Made by a program: the position numbers and the translations under genes. From Hysterangium stoloniferum (Eukaryota > Basidiomycota > Agaricomycetes > Hysterangiales > Hysterangiaceae), in assembly GCA_015178975.1 (NCBI GenBank), contig WHVD01000005.1, positions 1,612,001 to 1,676,000 on the forward strand: DNA of 64,000 nt, read 5' to 3'. Shown here piece by piece: positions 26,101 through 38,291 of the stretch (its first letter is position 1; every line of letters starts with the position of its first letter). The notes below the pieces were generated by a model. The model was not told the DNA's origin. It was given only the letters and a program-made list of their open reading frames with translations, and searched no databases.

Positions 26101-27599
26101 GAATCAAATTTCTACTATTTTTCTTACACACCTGTTAGAATGGATGCATATCCATCTGGAATGGTAGCATGCAACACTATCTAACGGAGGACTCAATATT
26201 GGTATTCAAGACGTTCGCCGGCATCGTTATATTGCATCATAAACAAGACAGTCTGACCACACGGCCACGCGAACTGGTACCGGCCATGCAAGTACTTGGG
26301 ACATCGCGGAGGCCATGTGTCGGCTAGAACGGACTCCGTTCCAATGCATGCGCTCCTTACGTGGGAGAACTGTGTCCAGTACTTACTTCCTTGCTCAATT
26401 TGTGAATTAAATATGTATATCAAATTTTTTCTTTTCATAGTCGTCCGCCCATCGCAGAACTGCTTGGTTTTTTGTCTTGCGACGGAGCACGGTGAATTCA
26501 TTAATTACGGTTGGATTGACTTACTTTAAGGCAGGGAAGTGCGGATGCATGGATACCCGTAGGGTTGCCATTGCATGCGTGAAACTAAAGCTGTGAATTT
26601 CATACCGACTGTTAAACTAGGGATAGGCATGTTGCGCAACTCCTTCAAATTTATCACACACTTATTTCATTGAAATGGATGTTTCTATGCAACATACCAG
26701 CGGCTTTTGAAAACTTCCGGGAAAAATGGCCGTGGAGCATTCTTGTAACGACATTGCAACGCAAAGGACAATTTCCTCAGATATTTGGCTGGACCGTAAG
26801 TTGCATTCGGGCATCCCGGAGTCGCACCACCCAACCAAGTACGGTCTCTGTACTCATTGGACTTGATGGAGGGAGTGCCGTTTTTTCTTTTCGTGCGATT
26901 TCGGTGCGAGGTAGTATTAAGCACACAGCACACGTTTTCACTTCAGTCATCAATACTGAGGAGGAAGGATGTGCGAGGGAGCTAAGGGTCGTCGACTGTA
27001 TGCAACTGGCATAAAACACATAGCTATTGTCGCTTATTCTGCTTCGCCGCTGTCTGAATGTCTTAAAGAACAACAGTGTCAATATCATTCCAGTCATTGA
27101 CCTGTACCTATATTGCTGTGCACGTGGAGGGAGTAATCGATCAATGGGACCCGAGAGGCATTTCAGGATCTCGTAGGAGTTGGTGCAGTGGACAAAGTGA
27201 CGCATGCCATGAGGTCTATGTCCTTATTGACTGTTAGAATTGTAAATACAATATCTACCTGGCTGTATTTGTGTAGTGGACAAGTCTGGACAAAAAAGAG
27301 CCAGAGAGGACCTATGTATATTTGTTGTAAGGCTGCTGTCAATTGCAGCTTCACTAAATCTCAGTTTAAGTGTTGATAGGACTTGAGTATATTTGTCAAT
27401 GGACAGAGATGGAGTACACAATAGTGACAGTAGGTAAAATGATAATGAAAAAACCACTATGCATGTTTATCCTAATTATCTAAGGAAGGGGATACTAAAT
27501 ATTAAAGGTCCATTGTGGTAAGCCTCACCAGGCTGACATCCCTCCCCACTTTGAAAAATACAGCATCCCCAACAGCCAAGTCAGTAGATGTGTAGGACC
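23145..27599. other. AT-rich stretch without recognisable gene
   Basis: About 4.5 kb with only short ORFs. Noted: an alternating CG run (GCGCGCGCGCGCG, about 23922-23936), a T-run of more than 20 at about 24146-24167 and a further T-run near 24750. No LTR ends, terminal repeats or family-conserved protein segments were recognised. Confidence 0.5.
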
Positions 27600-28228
27600 A
27601 TTATGGTGGATGAGTTGTGGTTCAGAGAACCACAATGGGCAATGAAGATGATACTGGAGTGAACTGAAAAACTAAATGAAGTGAATTCCATGCTGCCTGC
27701 TTCTAATTGTCTGGTCCCAAATCCAAATCTGTATCCTCATCCCAAACATTGGGACTGGAACTCCTAGCTCTGGCATATGCAGCTATTGAACTGGAGTGAG
27801 ATGGATAGTTGTATGTGTCATAAGGTGACTCTTGCAAAATGGCCACTGCAGCTGTGGTTGTGGTAGTGGTTGGAACAGGTGTAGGGGTAGTGCTCATAAT
27901 GGTTAATGGGCTAAAATCCTTGCCAGGATGAGTGCCAATGGTGGGGTTGCCCAGGCAGGTGTGACATTGATGACCCAACCTGGGTCCATTGGTTTGCCAT
28001 GACAATTCCAACACCCTCAAATGGCTGTAAGTGCAGCCTTCTCCTCCTCCATGATTGGAAGGAATTTAGGAAGTGTGACAAGACTGGAGGGGCTGGTGCC
28101 ATTGCCTGTTGATAATGTGAGAAGTGGAATGCCAGTGGAGCTAGTATATATGACTGATGTGAGCTGAAGAACAGCCCAAGTGAGCCACATTGTCAGCAAC
28201 AAGGCTGTCCCACTGTGATCCCATAAGG

Positions 28229-28780
28229 TGTCATAAATCAAATTTTACTCAATAAAGTCGAATAATCAATTCAAGAATATTCGACAATATTGAATAACAG
28301 ATGCCTCATTCGACAAAGTATTAATTTGTCCTGTTGATAAAGCATGAGGCAAAGATAGGACACAGAGGCTCATGAATAAATATGTCAAAGAAAATCTCAG
28401 AGAAGTTTGTTGATTATATAATACAGTAAATAATATAATATAGTACAGGTTTTCTGACTGACTTCCCTTGTTCCTATCATTGCCCTTATATACTATATAT
28501 CATTTACCTATGATGATAATATGATATCAAAGTGAAATCATCAATGATGTCAAACCGAGACAAGTTGAAGATATTCGAGATTGTCAAAGAATAGTCAAAT
28601 TGGAAGTTGAGTCGGAAGTTGAATCAGAAGTTGAATCAGAAGTTGAGTTGGAAGTTGAATTGGAAGTCAAGTCAGAAGTTGAATCAGAAGTTGAGTCAGA
28701 AAGTTGAAGGAATGTTGAAGAAATGTCGAAGAAATATTAAATTGAATATTATCGAAATTTGAGTTTGTACGTTTGTGACA
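28229..28780 (-). mobile_element. solo LTR, family E (antisense)
   Basis: 552 bp beginning TGTCATAAATC and ending GTTTGTGACA, flanked by identical 5-bp target duplications TAAGG (28224-28228 and 28781-28785). Removing it with one TAAGG rejoins the gag-like frame. It contains a degenerate tandem array of GAAGTTGA[GA]T-type units at about 28590-28710. It is a relative of the LTR at 51531-51962. Confidence 0.88.
28590..28710. repeat. 12-bp tandem repeat inside family-E LTR
   Basis: About nine variants of GAAGTTGAATCA/GAAGTTGAGTTG in tandem. The copy at 51531-51962 lacks this expansion. Confidence 0.7.
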
Positions 28781-29105
28781 TAAGGGCAATCAATTTGTCA
28801 GGTGTCTGAGATGAATTGTCAATGTTGAAGGCCTGGAGTGTACACATATGAAGGTATATGAGGGGGTGAGAGTAAAAAGGATATGATATTTGTAAATGGC
28901 TGTAGATATTGTTGCAGAAGGAAGGGTGCCAAGACACTGAGTGAGGTCCACTGCAAATGTGCAAAAATCGTGCTTACCTTGAGAACAGGAATAAAACTGT
29001 TCCAACACATCCATCTTCCAATTGACTGGCATGAAATGATCCTTTATCTTCTTGATGAATGACTCCCAGGAAGGCAATGCTAAAAACTCTACCTTCCCTG
29101 ATGCC

Positions 29106-29924
29106 TGTTAGGATACACACACAGGCCGGGTTTCTGGAGAAACCTGCGGGATATCTGGTAGGACTTGGCTTCAGCTTATAGGCTGCGCCCTCGCTAGATC
29201 GTGTTGTCCAATTTCAAACGGACGGACGGGGATCCCAGGGAGTCCAGGTGGGGTTCATGGGTCGTAGGTCATAAGTCGGAGGTCGTGGGTCATAAGTCGA
29301 GTTGGTTGAGAGAGATAGATGCGCCGGAGCCTGTGGGCTCCGACTAGTGTGAGTGATGTGAATTGAGTAAGGTTTTAGAGTGGAAAATATTATTAGATTA
29401 CTGGGGGGAATCTAAGCTAATTTTCTGACTGGATTGTATGTACAACATCTGCCAGTTTATATAGACCGTGGAATGCATGACATACCAAATCCAGTAATAA
29501 CGAAACGAAACTAACAAAACATAAAACGGGAATAGTAAACACCAAATTAGTGTTAGGAACGGAACGGAACGGAGCGGAGTCCGAATCGTGACAAAGCATC
29601 ACCCATAACAGGAAACGGAGTGGAAGTGGAGTCCTAAATTGTGACAGGTCATTTGACTAAAATGGGAACGGGGCTCGATTAGAGTGGTGATGGGATTCTA
29701 AGCGGGGACCGGTGACTGATGCGTGGGACGAAGACGGACATAGACAGAGACGGAGTCCGGGGGAAGTCCGGTGACTGATATGTGTCGTAATGAGGTCGAA
29801 CGTAACGAGTCTTGATGTAACGGAGTCCGGGCAGGAAATCCTATAAACAGACGATTGGTGCTTGTAGCGCGTGGGGGCGTACAGGTTAGTGCCCGGAGTC
29901 TGGTGGGATTGTCCGGTCGTAACA
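29106..29924 (-). mobile_element. solo LTR, family A (antisense)
   Basis: 819 bp, TGTTAGGATACAC...GGTCGTAACA, flanked by ATGCC (29101-29105 and 29925-29929). It is nearly identical to the copies at 46761 and 53986. In the sense direction it carries a TATATAAA box (as at 47223-47230 in the sense copy). It is inserted in the gag-like gene between MAEWWA and LPSWESF. Confidence 0.92.
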
Positions 29925-30003
29925 ATGCCCACCATTCTGCCATCTGAAGTTCGGTGAGAGCAGCACCAGTAAGGTGGATGTGAGTCTTCGGCATGAGCTT
30001 CTT

Positions 30004-30220
30004 TGACACAAATTCAATTCTCTTTGATAAAGTTGAATAATAATCATAATATATTCTACTAAACTGAATACAGAAGCCTTGTTTGACAAAGTATCAATGT
30101 GTCCTATTGATGAAGTGAGAGGCTATTACCAGTTGCAAATGTTCACAGAAATAATGTCAAAAGAGTTTCGACAATATGAGACTTGGATTATAGTACAAAA
30201 GCTAATATACAGATAAGGGT
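30004..30220 (-). mobile_element. truncated family-E LTR fragment
   Basis: Antisense similarity to the start of the LTR ending at 51962: both read TGNCAC.AAT, then an AAGTTGAATAAT stretch, then GCCTTGTTTGAC.AAGTAT and a TATTACCAGT segment. It lies between the gag-like gene and gypsy pol remnant. No target duplication found. Confidence 0.55.
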
Positions 30221-30224
30221 TGAG

Positions 30225-32640
30225 CAATGATTTCAAAAGGTCCTAATAATTTTTCTGATAATTTCTTTGATGGTCGAATCATTTGAATAAAGCCAGATCA
30301 TACAAAAATTTGAGAATGGATTGGAAAGTCAAATGACTCTTTTTGATGTATATCATATTTTTGATAACAGATTTGAGCTTTCTGGATATTTGATTTGAGA
30401 TGTTTATATAGAGCTTCAAGATCTGTCATATAATCATAAGTTAGTGTTAAGAACGGAAAACTGATGGATGTCAGTAGACTGATGGGGACCAAATGGAAGG
30501 ACTTGGCTTCAGCTTATGTGCTGTGCTTTCACAAGTTACCATCAGGTGTCCTTAAATTTTGGGCAGGTGGAAACTAGTCCTGTTGAGTAAACCTCTTGGT
30601 AAACTACTGATCGGAAACCAAAGGATAAGTCGAGGGTTGGGTTGGAGAGTCGGAGACTGAGAGTTGGGGACTGGGAGTTGGAATGTGGTGGTTGTGAATA
30701 GATAATGGAGTCAGAGATTAGAGGGGTATCTAAGTCGTAAATGTAGGTTGAATCATAAATCGGATGGAGTCGGAATGTGGTAGTCATGAATAGATAACAG
30801 AGTCAGAGATTAGAGGGGTATCTAAGTTGATATTCTGATTGTCTAGTATGTAACTACATTTACAGCAGGTTTATATACGAGTTGTCGGTGTCTAGAAACT
30901 ACTAACTATGGGAAGAGCGGAAACACGATTGACAAATAGACTTGACTAGGAACTGGTAGGTTACAATAATATTGGAAGCCATGATTTAGCTGAGAGTGGG
31001 ATTATGAGAAAAGGGAATAGTCCACAGACTACAAGTATATATGGGCATATGTGAAACATAGAGTAAAATGGATCATCATAATGAAAAGGGGATGTATCAA
31101 AGCATAACCAGATGGTACGAGTATATTTTGACAGGGGTGTAAATGGGGTTTGATTCCCATGAAGGTATATGTTAGTGTCGGTGTTCCGACAGTTGCCAAA
31201 ACGATGACTTGATCAATAACTTGGAACTCAGGGACTGTCGAGTTGCAACATGGTTATGACATGGTCATAACAGTTAGAGTGGAAGCTAGATCTTTTTCAG
31301 GGTGAATTTTTAACAAAGGATGATAACCTGTATTAGCAAAAAATGGGATTTCACCAGTTGTTTCAGAAGGTGCATTGTTATAAGCAAATTCTGTGAGAGG
31401 GAGCAATTCTACCCAATTGTCTTGTTGATAATTGCAATATATTTGTAAATATTGTTCGAGAGTTTGATTTACTCATTCAGTTTGTCTATCACCTTCAGGA
31501 TGATATCTGGAAGTGAAATGCAGCTTCATATCAGGGATTGAAAGAAATGTGATACAAATTCAGATCCTCAATTGGAGGTTACATGACTTGGAACTCCATG
31601 TTTTGAAAAGAAATACAAACAGTCAGGCAAGTTTGGGAGCATTGATTGTAGTATAAGTTGGAATGAATATTGCTTGTTTTGATAATCAATCAATGATTAC
31701 AAGTATTAAGTCATAACCATTTGATGTTGGTAATTGTTCGATAAAATCCATCAAGATTGAATGCCAAGGTCAAAGAGGGATTGGAAGTTGTTTAAGTAAT
31801 CTAATGGGTCAATGTCATGGAATTTTCAATTTTATACATGTTATGCATGATCAAATAAAATTCTGAATATCTTGTCAAAGTCGTAGCCAAAAGAAATCTC
31901 AATATATCATTCAATATGTTTTTGTTTGTCTGAAATGACCTGCAGTAATATGATCATGTCTTGATTGAAGAACTCAAAGTCAAATATTTTGATAATTGGG
32001 AATGTAAATCCTATTTTGGGAACATAAAAAATCTTGTTCATTTCATTGCCAATCTTCTTCCATATTGCCAGAAATCTGTTGAATTTTATTGAGAGTGAAT
32101 TGATCTTCTTTTTGAGCTTTTAATATATCTTTTAATAATTGATCAGTGTCCATAATCAATGTAGCTTTTCTCACTATTGAAAGAAAATATGTTGCACAAA
32201 GGGAAGCATTGATTTGTTCATTCATGAATAGAGAGTATTTGCAACTAATACCAGTCAAAGATTGGTCAGATTCTTTTTCAAGTAATCAGGTTCATTAGGA
32301 TAGACATCATTTCCTCTTAAAAGAATATCTATTTTCAAACTTAGTTTTCCCAGTCTGAATTGAATAATTAAATTGAAAGTTGATAAATATTCTGCCCATC
32401 AAGCTTGTCATTGGGACAAAATTTGAGTTATTGCAAATAGTTTGTAATGTATGAGAGAGTTTAAAACTTTTTGAAAGTTTTAAAAACCAAATTATGTTTG
32501 AATCACAACCCAGATGTTCAAATGACCTTTAGAGTATATTAGAATTTGGTATACTTAATAGTTTTCAGATATCCTCCCAGGGCAGTCAATTGAATTTCTG
32601 GATAGAGAGTCATAGTGAAGACGTAGATTTGCAAGATGGA
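30225..32640 (-). pseudogene. decayed Ty3/gypsy pol (integrase region), split by an LTR
   Basis: On the minus strand the degraded frame gives the IN zinc-binding region, FIEQLPTSNGYDLILVIID, MKLHFTSRYHPEG, VNQTLEQYLQIYCNYQQDNW, TEFAYNNAPSETTGEIPFFA and KIHPEKDLAS. Beyond the LTR at 30445-31272 it continues YDYMTDLEALYKHLKSNIQK and IRPSKKLSEKLLGPFEII. Many stops and frameshifts are present and the sequence is strongly AT-biased, so it is an old, dead copy. The gag-like gene to its left is not its own gag, because the order on the strand is wrong for that. Confidence 0.8.
30445..31272 (-). mobile_element. solo LTR, family B (antisense)
   Basis: 828 bp, TGTTAAGAACGG...GGTCATAACA, flanked by GTTAG at 30440-30444 and 31273-31277. 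It sits inside the gypsy integrase coding remnant. The internal GAGTCGGAGACTGA motif, expanded in other family-B LTRs, is present only once or twice here. Confidence 0.9.
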
Positions 32641-32660
32641 AGTGGTCTGAAAGAGCAAAA

Positions 32661-33003
32661 TGTTAGAATATGTGAATATTCCAATAGTATTACTCTCATA
32701 TCTCATATTGTGACTGCCATCGATTAGCTAATATCCAGAGATGTCTGGATTAGTATATTTAGTTTAGTGTTTCCGTAGTTTGGTAAACCTTATTAGTAAG
32801 TCTCTTGCTAATAAGGTTTACACACAGACCAGTGCACAGACCATGTACTAGTATATAGTTACATCTAGTTGGGAGTAGAAACCCCAACTAGAAGCCTAGT
32901 TATATCATTGGTTTACTTCTACACCACTCTACTCTTAGTGGCTACACTCCTGATTAGAGGCTCCTCGTAGTGTGATCCCCCAGGCTTCAGTTTATTTTAT
33001 CAC
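32661..33003. repeat. possible LTR-like stretch with two hairpins
   Basis: Begins TGTTAGAATATGTG and holds two clear short inverted repeats: 32783-32821 (GTAAACCTTATTAG, 11-nt loop, then its exact complement) and about 32867-32892 (CTAGTTGGG...CCCAACTAG). No matching second copy or target duplication was found, so assignment to an LTR is weak. Confidence 0.3.
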
Positions 33004-33297
33004 AAAATTACTGAGCACAATTGAAGCCAGAAGCCAAGATATTTAGCAGACTGACTGGATCAGCACCTCCTGAATAAACCATTCCTGCTGTGTTACTGAC
33101 AAGATCTTCTTCAGAGATCTTTTAATCCCATACACTTCCTCTAGTAGTGCCATTCCAGCTGACTGGGCATTTATCTGATTTTCAATCATAAACAAATGAG
33201 GGAAGGAAGCTTACAAGTTCTTTCCTAACAAATTGGGAGGGTACGGTAGGCATATGTATCTGTCACCGTCTTCCTCTAAATTCTAGCCTTCTTCTTA

Positions 33298-33999
33298 CAG
33301 CGCTTTCCATTACGTAAGGCGCGCGCTAGATTTGCGCGGAAATATTGCTGAAAGTTGCGAACCTCGTAGCTTGCTCAATAATTGACCAATTGTCTTGTAA
33401 CTTAATATACGTATTTTAATACTATATATCTAGTATATTATAATGTTATAACTCCAAAATTTGACCTACAGCATGTTTCCCAAAATTGCAGTCCATTTGA
33501 GCTTGCGAACCAATTCATGAGCCAACAAATGTGTCACTCCCAATGAGCTTGTAATATGTTGTTTTATATGTATCTAGGTAGTAAAAAATAACAGCGCCTG
33601 GCTTGTTCTGTCTAAATACCAGCTGAAAACCTGTATGAGGGTAGTTGTATGCATTTACTCGGCAACCTCACTCACATAAGCTCTGACCGCAAAAGCCAGG
33701 CGCTGTCATTTTTTACTACCTAGATACATGTAGAACAACATATTATGAGCTTATTGGGAGTGACACATCTGTTGGCTCATGAATTGGTTCGCAAGCTCAA
33801 ATGGACTGCAATTTTGGGAAACATGCTGTAGGTCAAATTTTGGAGTTATAACATCATATAATACTATATATATAGTATTAAAATACGTATATTAAGTTAC
33901 AAGACAATTGGTCACTTATTGAGCAAGCTACGAGGTTCGCAACTTTCAGCAATATTTCCGCGCAAATCTAGCGCGCGCCTTACGTAATGCAAAGCGCTG
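33298..33999. mobile_element. 702-bp fold-back (MITE-like) element with TA target duplication
   Basis: Two arms of about 305 bp (33298-33602 and 33695-33999) are near-perfect inverted copies around a loop of about 92 bp. The ends read CAGCGCTTT[CG]CATTACG inward and are flanked by TA on both sides, as for Tc1/mariner-group elements. There is no transposase inside. Arms differ at only a few positions, so the element is recent or kept similar by gene conversion. Confidence 0.85.
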
Positions 34000-34693
34000 T
34001 AAAGCTGGTGCCAGAAAAGCAGATTGATGCTGTTGCCATCAGTCTCCATAGGGCATTATTATACTGAATGCCCAAGACCATCCTATTCTTGAAAAATGGA
34101 GGCGAGACTTTTTTTACAGATTAAATTATAACAAAAGATGGCATACAGACCAAGCATAGGTACCATGGAATGATTAGAATAGATTTCCAATCTTTTATTG
34201 AAGCGTTAATACCCCATTTGGGCAGAATGAACATATACCAGAGAGGGTGCCCAAGAAAAAAAGTTGACAAGTTCTCTGTGATTTCTCTAGACTCTGCCAA
34301 GTCTATTGAAATAAAATATTAAACTAAACTTAAATTATTGGTTACAGGGCCTTACAGTGTGATCAAATAATATGTGTAACCATCCCATGATGGGTCAGTC
34401 CTTCAAAGTCATGCATAGGATGCTAAACAATGTGCTCACTAGGCTGAGAGGAACACTAGAGCGGTCAAGAGAATTCAGTTCATTTTCAGCATTGGACAAG
34501 CAGTACTTTTTAGGAAGAGGAAGGGGTAGCCTGACAGTTGGAAATACAAAAAGTTCAAGAAAGCCACTATCTCATTGTCCAATGCAAGGTGAAGACATCC
34601 TTGACCTAGAATTGCAATAGAGGCAACTTGCCATGTATGCACTTGCTTCAAGGCTATGTTTTATAGTCTGCAGTCCCTATCAGGTAGACAATG

Positions 34694-34855
34694 TGTTGGA
34701 GTCTGTGAGCCATAGAAGCTGTGAGACTCTGGTGTTGTCTCAGATGTTTGATTCTGAGATTGAATTAGGTATTTAGGTATATAAAGGTCATGTAGGGAAC
34801 ATTATACAACAATGTGCTTTGTCCTGATACATTAAGACTCCTAAAATATTTAACA
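34694..34855 (+). mobile_element. 5' LTR (copia type) of 3.76-kb unit
   Basis: 162 bp, TGTTGGAGTCTG...ATTTAACA, with an internal TATATAAA. It is followed directly by GGTTATGGGCCCC, the same primer-site-like sequence that follows the LTR ending at 49082. It differs from the 3' LTR (38292-38453) at six positions, all transitions. Confidence 0.85.
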
Positions 34856-34994
34856 GGTTATGGGCCCCATCTGCGAAGGCGGTGGAGTCTTAATGGGAGC
34901 ACATCCCGGAGAGCCACCGGTTACCCTGGCTAGACAGCATTTTGTCGGAATCGCCCCCTGATGCCATTGTGTGAAGTCACATAAATTAAACCTC

Positions 34995-36889
34995 ATGACA
35001 GTTCTTAGCCAGTTCATTAACTACTTCACCATCACTGGTTCTGGTAAACACTGCTTTCTTTCAATTCCACATAGATATGTTGATATTCTGTCCAGTACTT
35101 ACATTTCATGACACAATCCTGACATTTCCTCAGGAAGTCTGGTATATTTGGAGAGGAAAATTGCAGGGGGTGACCTTTCTATATGTGGTGGTTCAGCTAT
35201 CTATGCTTCTCTTTCAAACTCTCTACCTCATCTGGGCCCTCACTGGATTGTGGGAAGAGGTATGTATTGTCTGCTTGAGTATATATCTATTACAAATAGT
35301 ATGAGTTGGCTTATTGTAATACACAATCTACAAGTGGGTAATAGACTTGTAATAATAGTACTTGTTTGTAAATCAATGTGTCAGTTAGTGAATCACCTTC
35401 AGACATGATAGGTAGGATGCTAGTTTAGGTGTACACTGGTTCTGGCATGCATTAACCTCAGAAAACATGATCCACAATTAGCATCTGCCCCTAGGAAAAA
35501 GGTGGTTTCATCACCAATTCCAACAATATCCCCTACATATTTACAGATTTCCCATAAGTACCAATTCCTTCTTGACTACTGAGACAAGTGAACGATCTGA
35601 TTGGTTTCTCTTAGTCCCTGTTCGGCATTTTGGAAGGCTTTGTGGTCTATATTGTTCATCTTGAACTTTGCATTTGGAGGTACGAAGCCAATTATAAAGA
35701 GAAAATGGACATTAATCAGAATAGGTATTTTACTGGCCCGTGTCTATGCTATCATGCCTTCACGGCGGTATCTGTTCTCATGCTTGGTCATTTTATTCCT
35801 CTCTCGTTGTGGCTCGAACGTGGTATGAGCCTGAACGTTTCCAAATTGTGGAGCTAATGTTCCCTCAGACCACCGCAATGCTCGGCAGTTGTGACTCCTC
35901 CTTCCCAAAATCACTGTATGTGTCGCTTTACTAGCGTTGGTTCTTTGAACTTTTAACATGTGAAAAAGAGGTACTTGTCTCAGAGCCGCCCGCATCTAAC
36001 CCCGTCGCAAAACAGTGATTAATGTCACCAACGGAATAGTATTATCGTACGATGCAGCGATATTCAGAGTGACTGTTTATCATACATGGACTCTCTCAAG
36101 AACGATACGATCACTCACTGAGATGACTGGTGTGAAGTCGCTTTCGTCGCTAATCTTCAAGCAAGGTGAGAATATCACTTCTGTGTTGAAATACTCTCTC
36201 ATCTTCAGATGTTCGATGAACTAGGTGTCATTCGCTTTATGTGCGAAATTTTGTCCACCAGCTACTCCATTAGGACTGAACAATGTACAGGATAATATTT
36301 TCATGGACACTTCAAGGTATCATAATCGACAGTGTGAGTTCCATATGTTAGCTGTTGAAATTTCTCGATTAATACTCGGTGTCATAATCAAAGCTTGTTC
36401 GAGTAAGACTGTCAATTAATCTTCATTCTGGAAAATTCCTAAATTTCAGAGCCTGGCCTTGTGGGTGTGACGACAACTATTGAAAGACCACATGTATACT
36501 TTATTACTGGGTAATATCTCGCTGATTCACCTGTTGTGTCTAGTGTCTCAGTTATACTTGTTTTACGGTTCTTCCTCGAGCTTCGTGACCAGAATGCCCA
36601 CGAAAGTGGCACATCTTAAACAAGGGACGAGGCACCTTGTTATTCATTTAAGGCGGCAGCACAGAAATTCTCCAATGCAATAATTGAAGATCTTGGAGAT
36701 CCCGATGACGAGCAGTTTGTCGGCAGCCAAGCTACAAGTTCCGGGACTGTCTTCGGACGAGTGTTGCGTCCGGCAGCGAGCGACGCCGAAAACAATGATT
36801 CATCTCCTGCGGTCAATCTTGAAGAGTTTCCGTGGGCAGTAGGGAGAGTCGCGGACGCAGGAGCTCGAACAGGAACTGACACGGTTTGA
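34995..36889 (+). CDS. DUF6533-like seven-transmembrane protein (approximate model)
   Basis: I recognise the order of a fungal DUF6533 membrane protein spread over several exons. The entry motif ILTFPQEVWYIWRGKLQGVTF plus a TM segment lies at about 35113-35261. SLFGILEGFVVYIVHLELCIW joins across an intron (GT...CAG, acceptor at about 35720) to RIGILLARVYAIMPSRRYLF. AAIFRVTVYHTWTLSRTIRS lies at about 36050-36170, followed by an intron and VIRFMCEIL, then EISRLILGV near 36350. A hydrophilic tail containing NAIIEDLGDPDDEQFVGSQ ends at the TGA 36887-36889. Exact exon ends, the ATG (34995 is a guess) and whether the gene is intact are uncertain. Function unknown; such proteins are plasma-membrane receptor-like candidates in Agaricomycetes. 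Its location between two LTRs is the oddity. Confidence 0.45.
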
Positions 36890-38291
36890 AGAAAATTAAC
36901 GTCATTGTGTGTGTGGGTTGAGGATCGAGGGTTTTCGCCGAATATCTGTTTGAGAATTTTTTTCAAGGGACCATCTGTTTTTGATGATGCTTTTGTATGT
37001 AGCTACAGTATTTATATTCATGAAAACAGTGCGAAGCATGAAAACCTGGCATCTGTCTTGGATTTTGTCCGTGAGTGCATCGGATAGAGAGACAAGTTGT
37101 GTTATTGTTGCAATGTAAGACATCGTAAGGTCTATTATATTGTTGTATTACTAGCAACTGAATATTTCGTTGATATTCCAACCACATAAATTGTAATCAT
37201 ATTATCCGAACCTTTCTGCACTGGTTGTGACCCATTCATCCCATGGATATAAACACTCCTGGGGAAACGTTGAGGTTCTTACCATTCCAACAAAGGATTC
37301 GATGGAGAGATGGGAAATAGTGAATCCGAGTTCTGCTCCATTGAGGAAAATATTGAGACCCGTAAGTTACAATGTTGCTCCCAGTTGAGGTTTCATCCCT
37401 TTTATTCTCCCTAGTATTCTATGTATATGACAAATTCTTGACGTATGTAGCCATCTTGGATTTCCCGCCGATGTCATATAATTCAACATCAAAGAATATA
37501 TTTTACCAATATACTTGATATATTTACCTCTGTATTGTTGCTTGTACCGGGGTTTTTGTTGATGTCCCAACGGCATAAATTGTGATGGTATTTCTGACGG
37601 ATGCGGGTTCGGAACGACCAAGGGAGTTGTGGTGGGTGCGAAGTAGTTGCGGAGAATTTGTCTGAACAGGCCATGTGAGGCAACATCCGAACTGAGACCC
37701 AACAAGGGAGCGGTTCCCGGCTTCGATCCCATGCGTTGATGATATAAAATTTGGGGATAAATTGCAGAAGCATTTATTCCAATATTTTTAACTCGCATCA
37801 ATTATTTTTTCTGTTCTAATAATTAGCATGTGCTCAACGGAGAAGCCGTGAGTTTAACGTGTACTAATTAATCAGCAGTTTTCAAGTTGCACGCTGTCGA
37901 TTGTCCTCACCTCTCACGTCATTTGACGCAATCCCCTGCACATACGAATATGCTCCAGATAACGCTGCGATGACCTGGCTGACTGAGGTGCCGAAGATAT
38001 GTATGTTCCGGAGCCGTCGAGCCCGAGGATGGCAGCCCGACAGGTATTGTGAGCCGGAGGGATAGGAAATCTCTGCCGGAGGGAATGCTATGACTAGTAG
38101 AGTCTTAGGGAGCTGTAGTGCATTATGGAAGAGTGTTCAGGGGTGAGGAGGACCCTGGGCAGGTTCGTGAGAGCGGGACTCACTAAACATGACCTTATAC
38201 CATTCGGATAACTCCCCGGTCATTTGGAACGACATTGGTCGACCTCTGTATGGTCGAATAGTAGTACGAGCTTCTAAGGTTCGAGGGGGAG

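Larger units (their letters stand above)
27700..30003 (-). pseudogene. retrotransposon gag-like gene, interrupted by two solo LTRs
   Basis: Reading the minus strand and skipping two LTR insertions gives one gag-like protein. It starts KKLMPKTHIHLTGAALTELQ, then MAEWWA joined across the 29106-29924 LTR to LPSWESFIKKIKDHFMP, NWKMDVLEQFYSCSQGK and FAVDLTQCLGTLP. It is joined across the 28229-28780 LTR at DKLIALM / GSQWDSLVADN, and ends with a GCWNCHGKPMDPGW zinc-knuckle-like segment. Helix order and the W-x2-F-x3-[IV]-K/D-x-F pattern are those of retrotransposon gag. Frameshifts follow ALTAI and ISTAIYKYH, so it is broken even without the LTRs. I see no pol attached. The 5' part is cut by a family-E LTR fragment. 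Confidence 0.65.

Noticed and set aside
26685..27205. Opposed ORFs of 82-142 aa
   Set aside because: Both strands open over the same interval with no recognisable motif.
28590..28710. Tandem repeat considered as CRISPR-like or protein-coding
   Set aside because: Degenerate 12-bp units without spacers, wholly inside an LTR; no CRISPR expected in a eukaryote.
28749..32640. Gag-like gene and gypsy pol considered as one element
   Set aside because: Both are on the minus strand, but gag lies downstream of pol, and an LTR-E fragment separates them; they are independent.
36640..36966. 108-aa minus-strand ORF
   Set aside because: Shadow of the C-terminal exon of the plus-strand DUF6533-like gene, whose frame (EDLGDPDDEQFVG) is more protein-like.
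37367..37801. 144-aa minus-strand ORF with PTTTPLVVPNPHPSEIPSQF
   Set aside because: Looks partly exon-like, but I could not connect it to other exons or a family, and the surrounding sequence is repeat-like. Kept out of the gene list.
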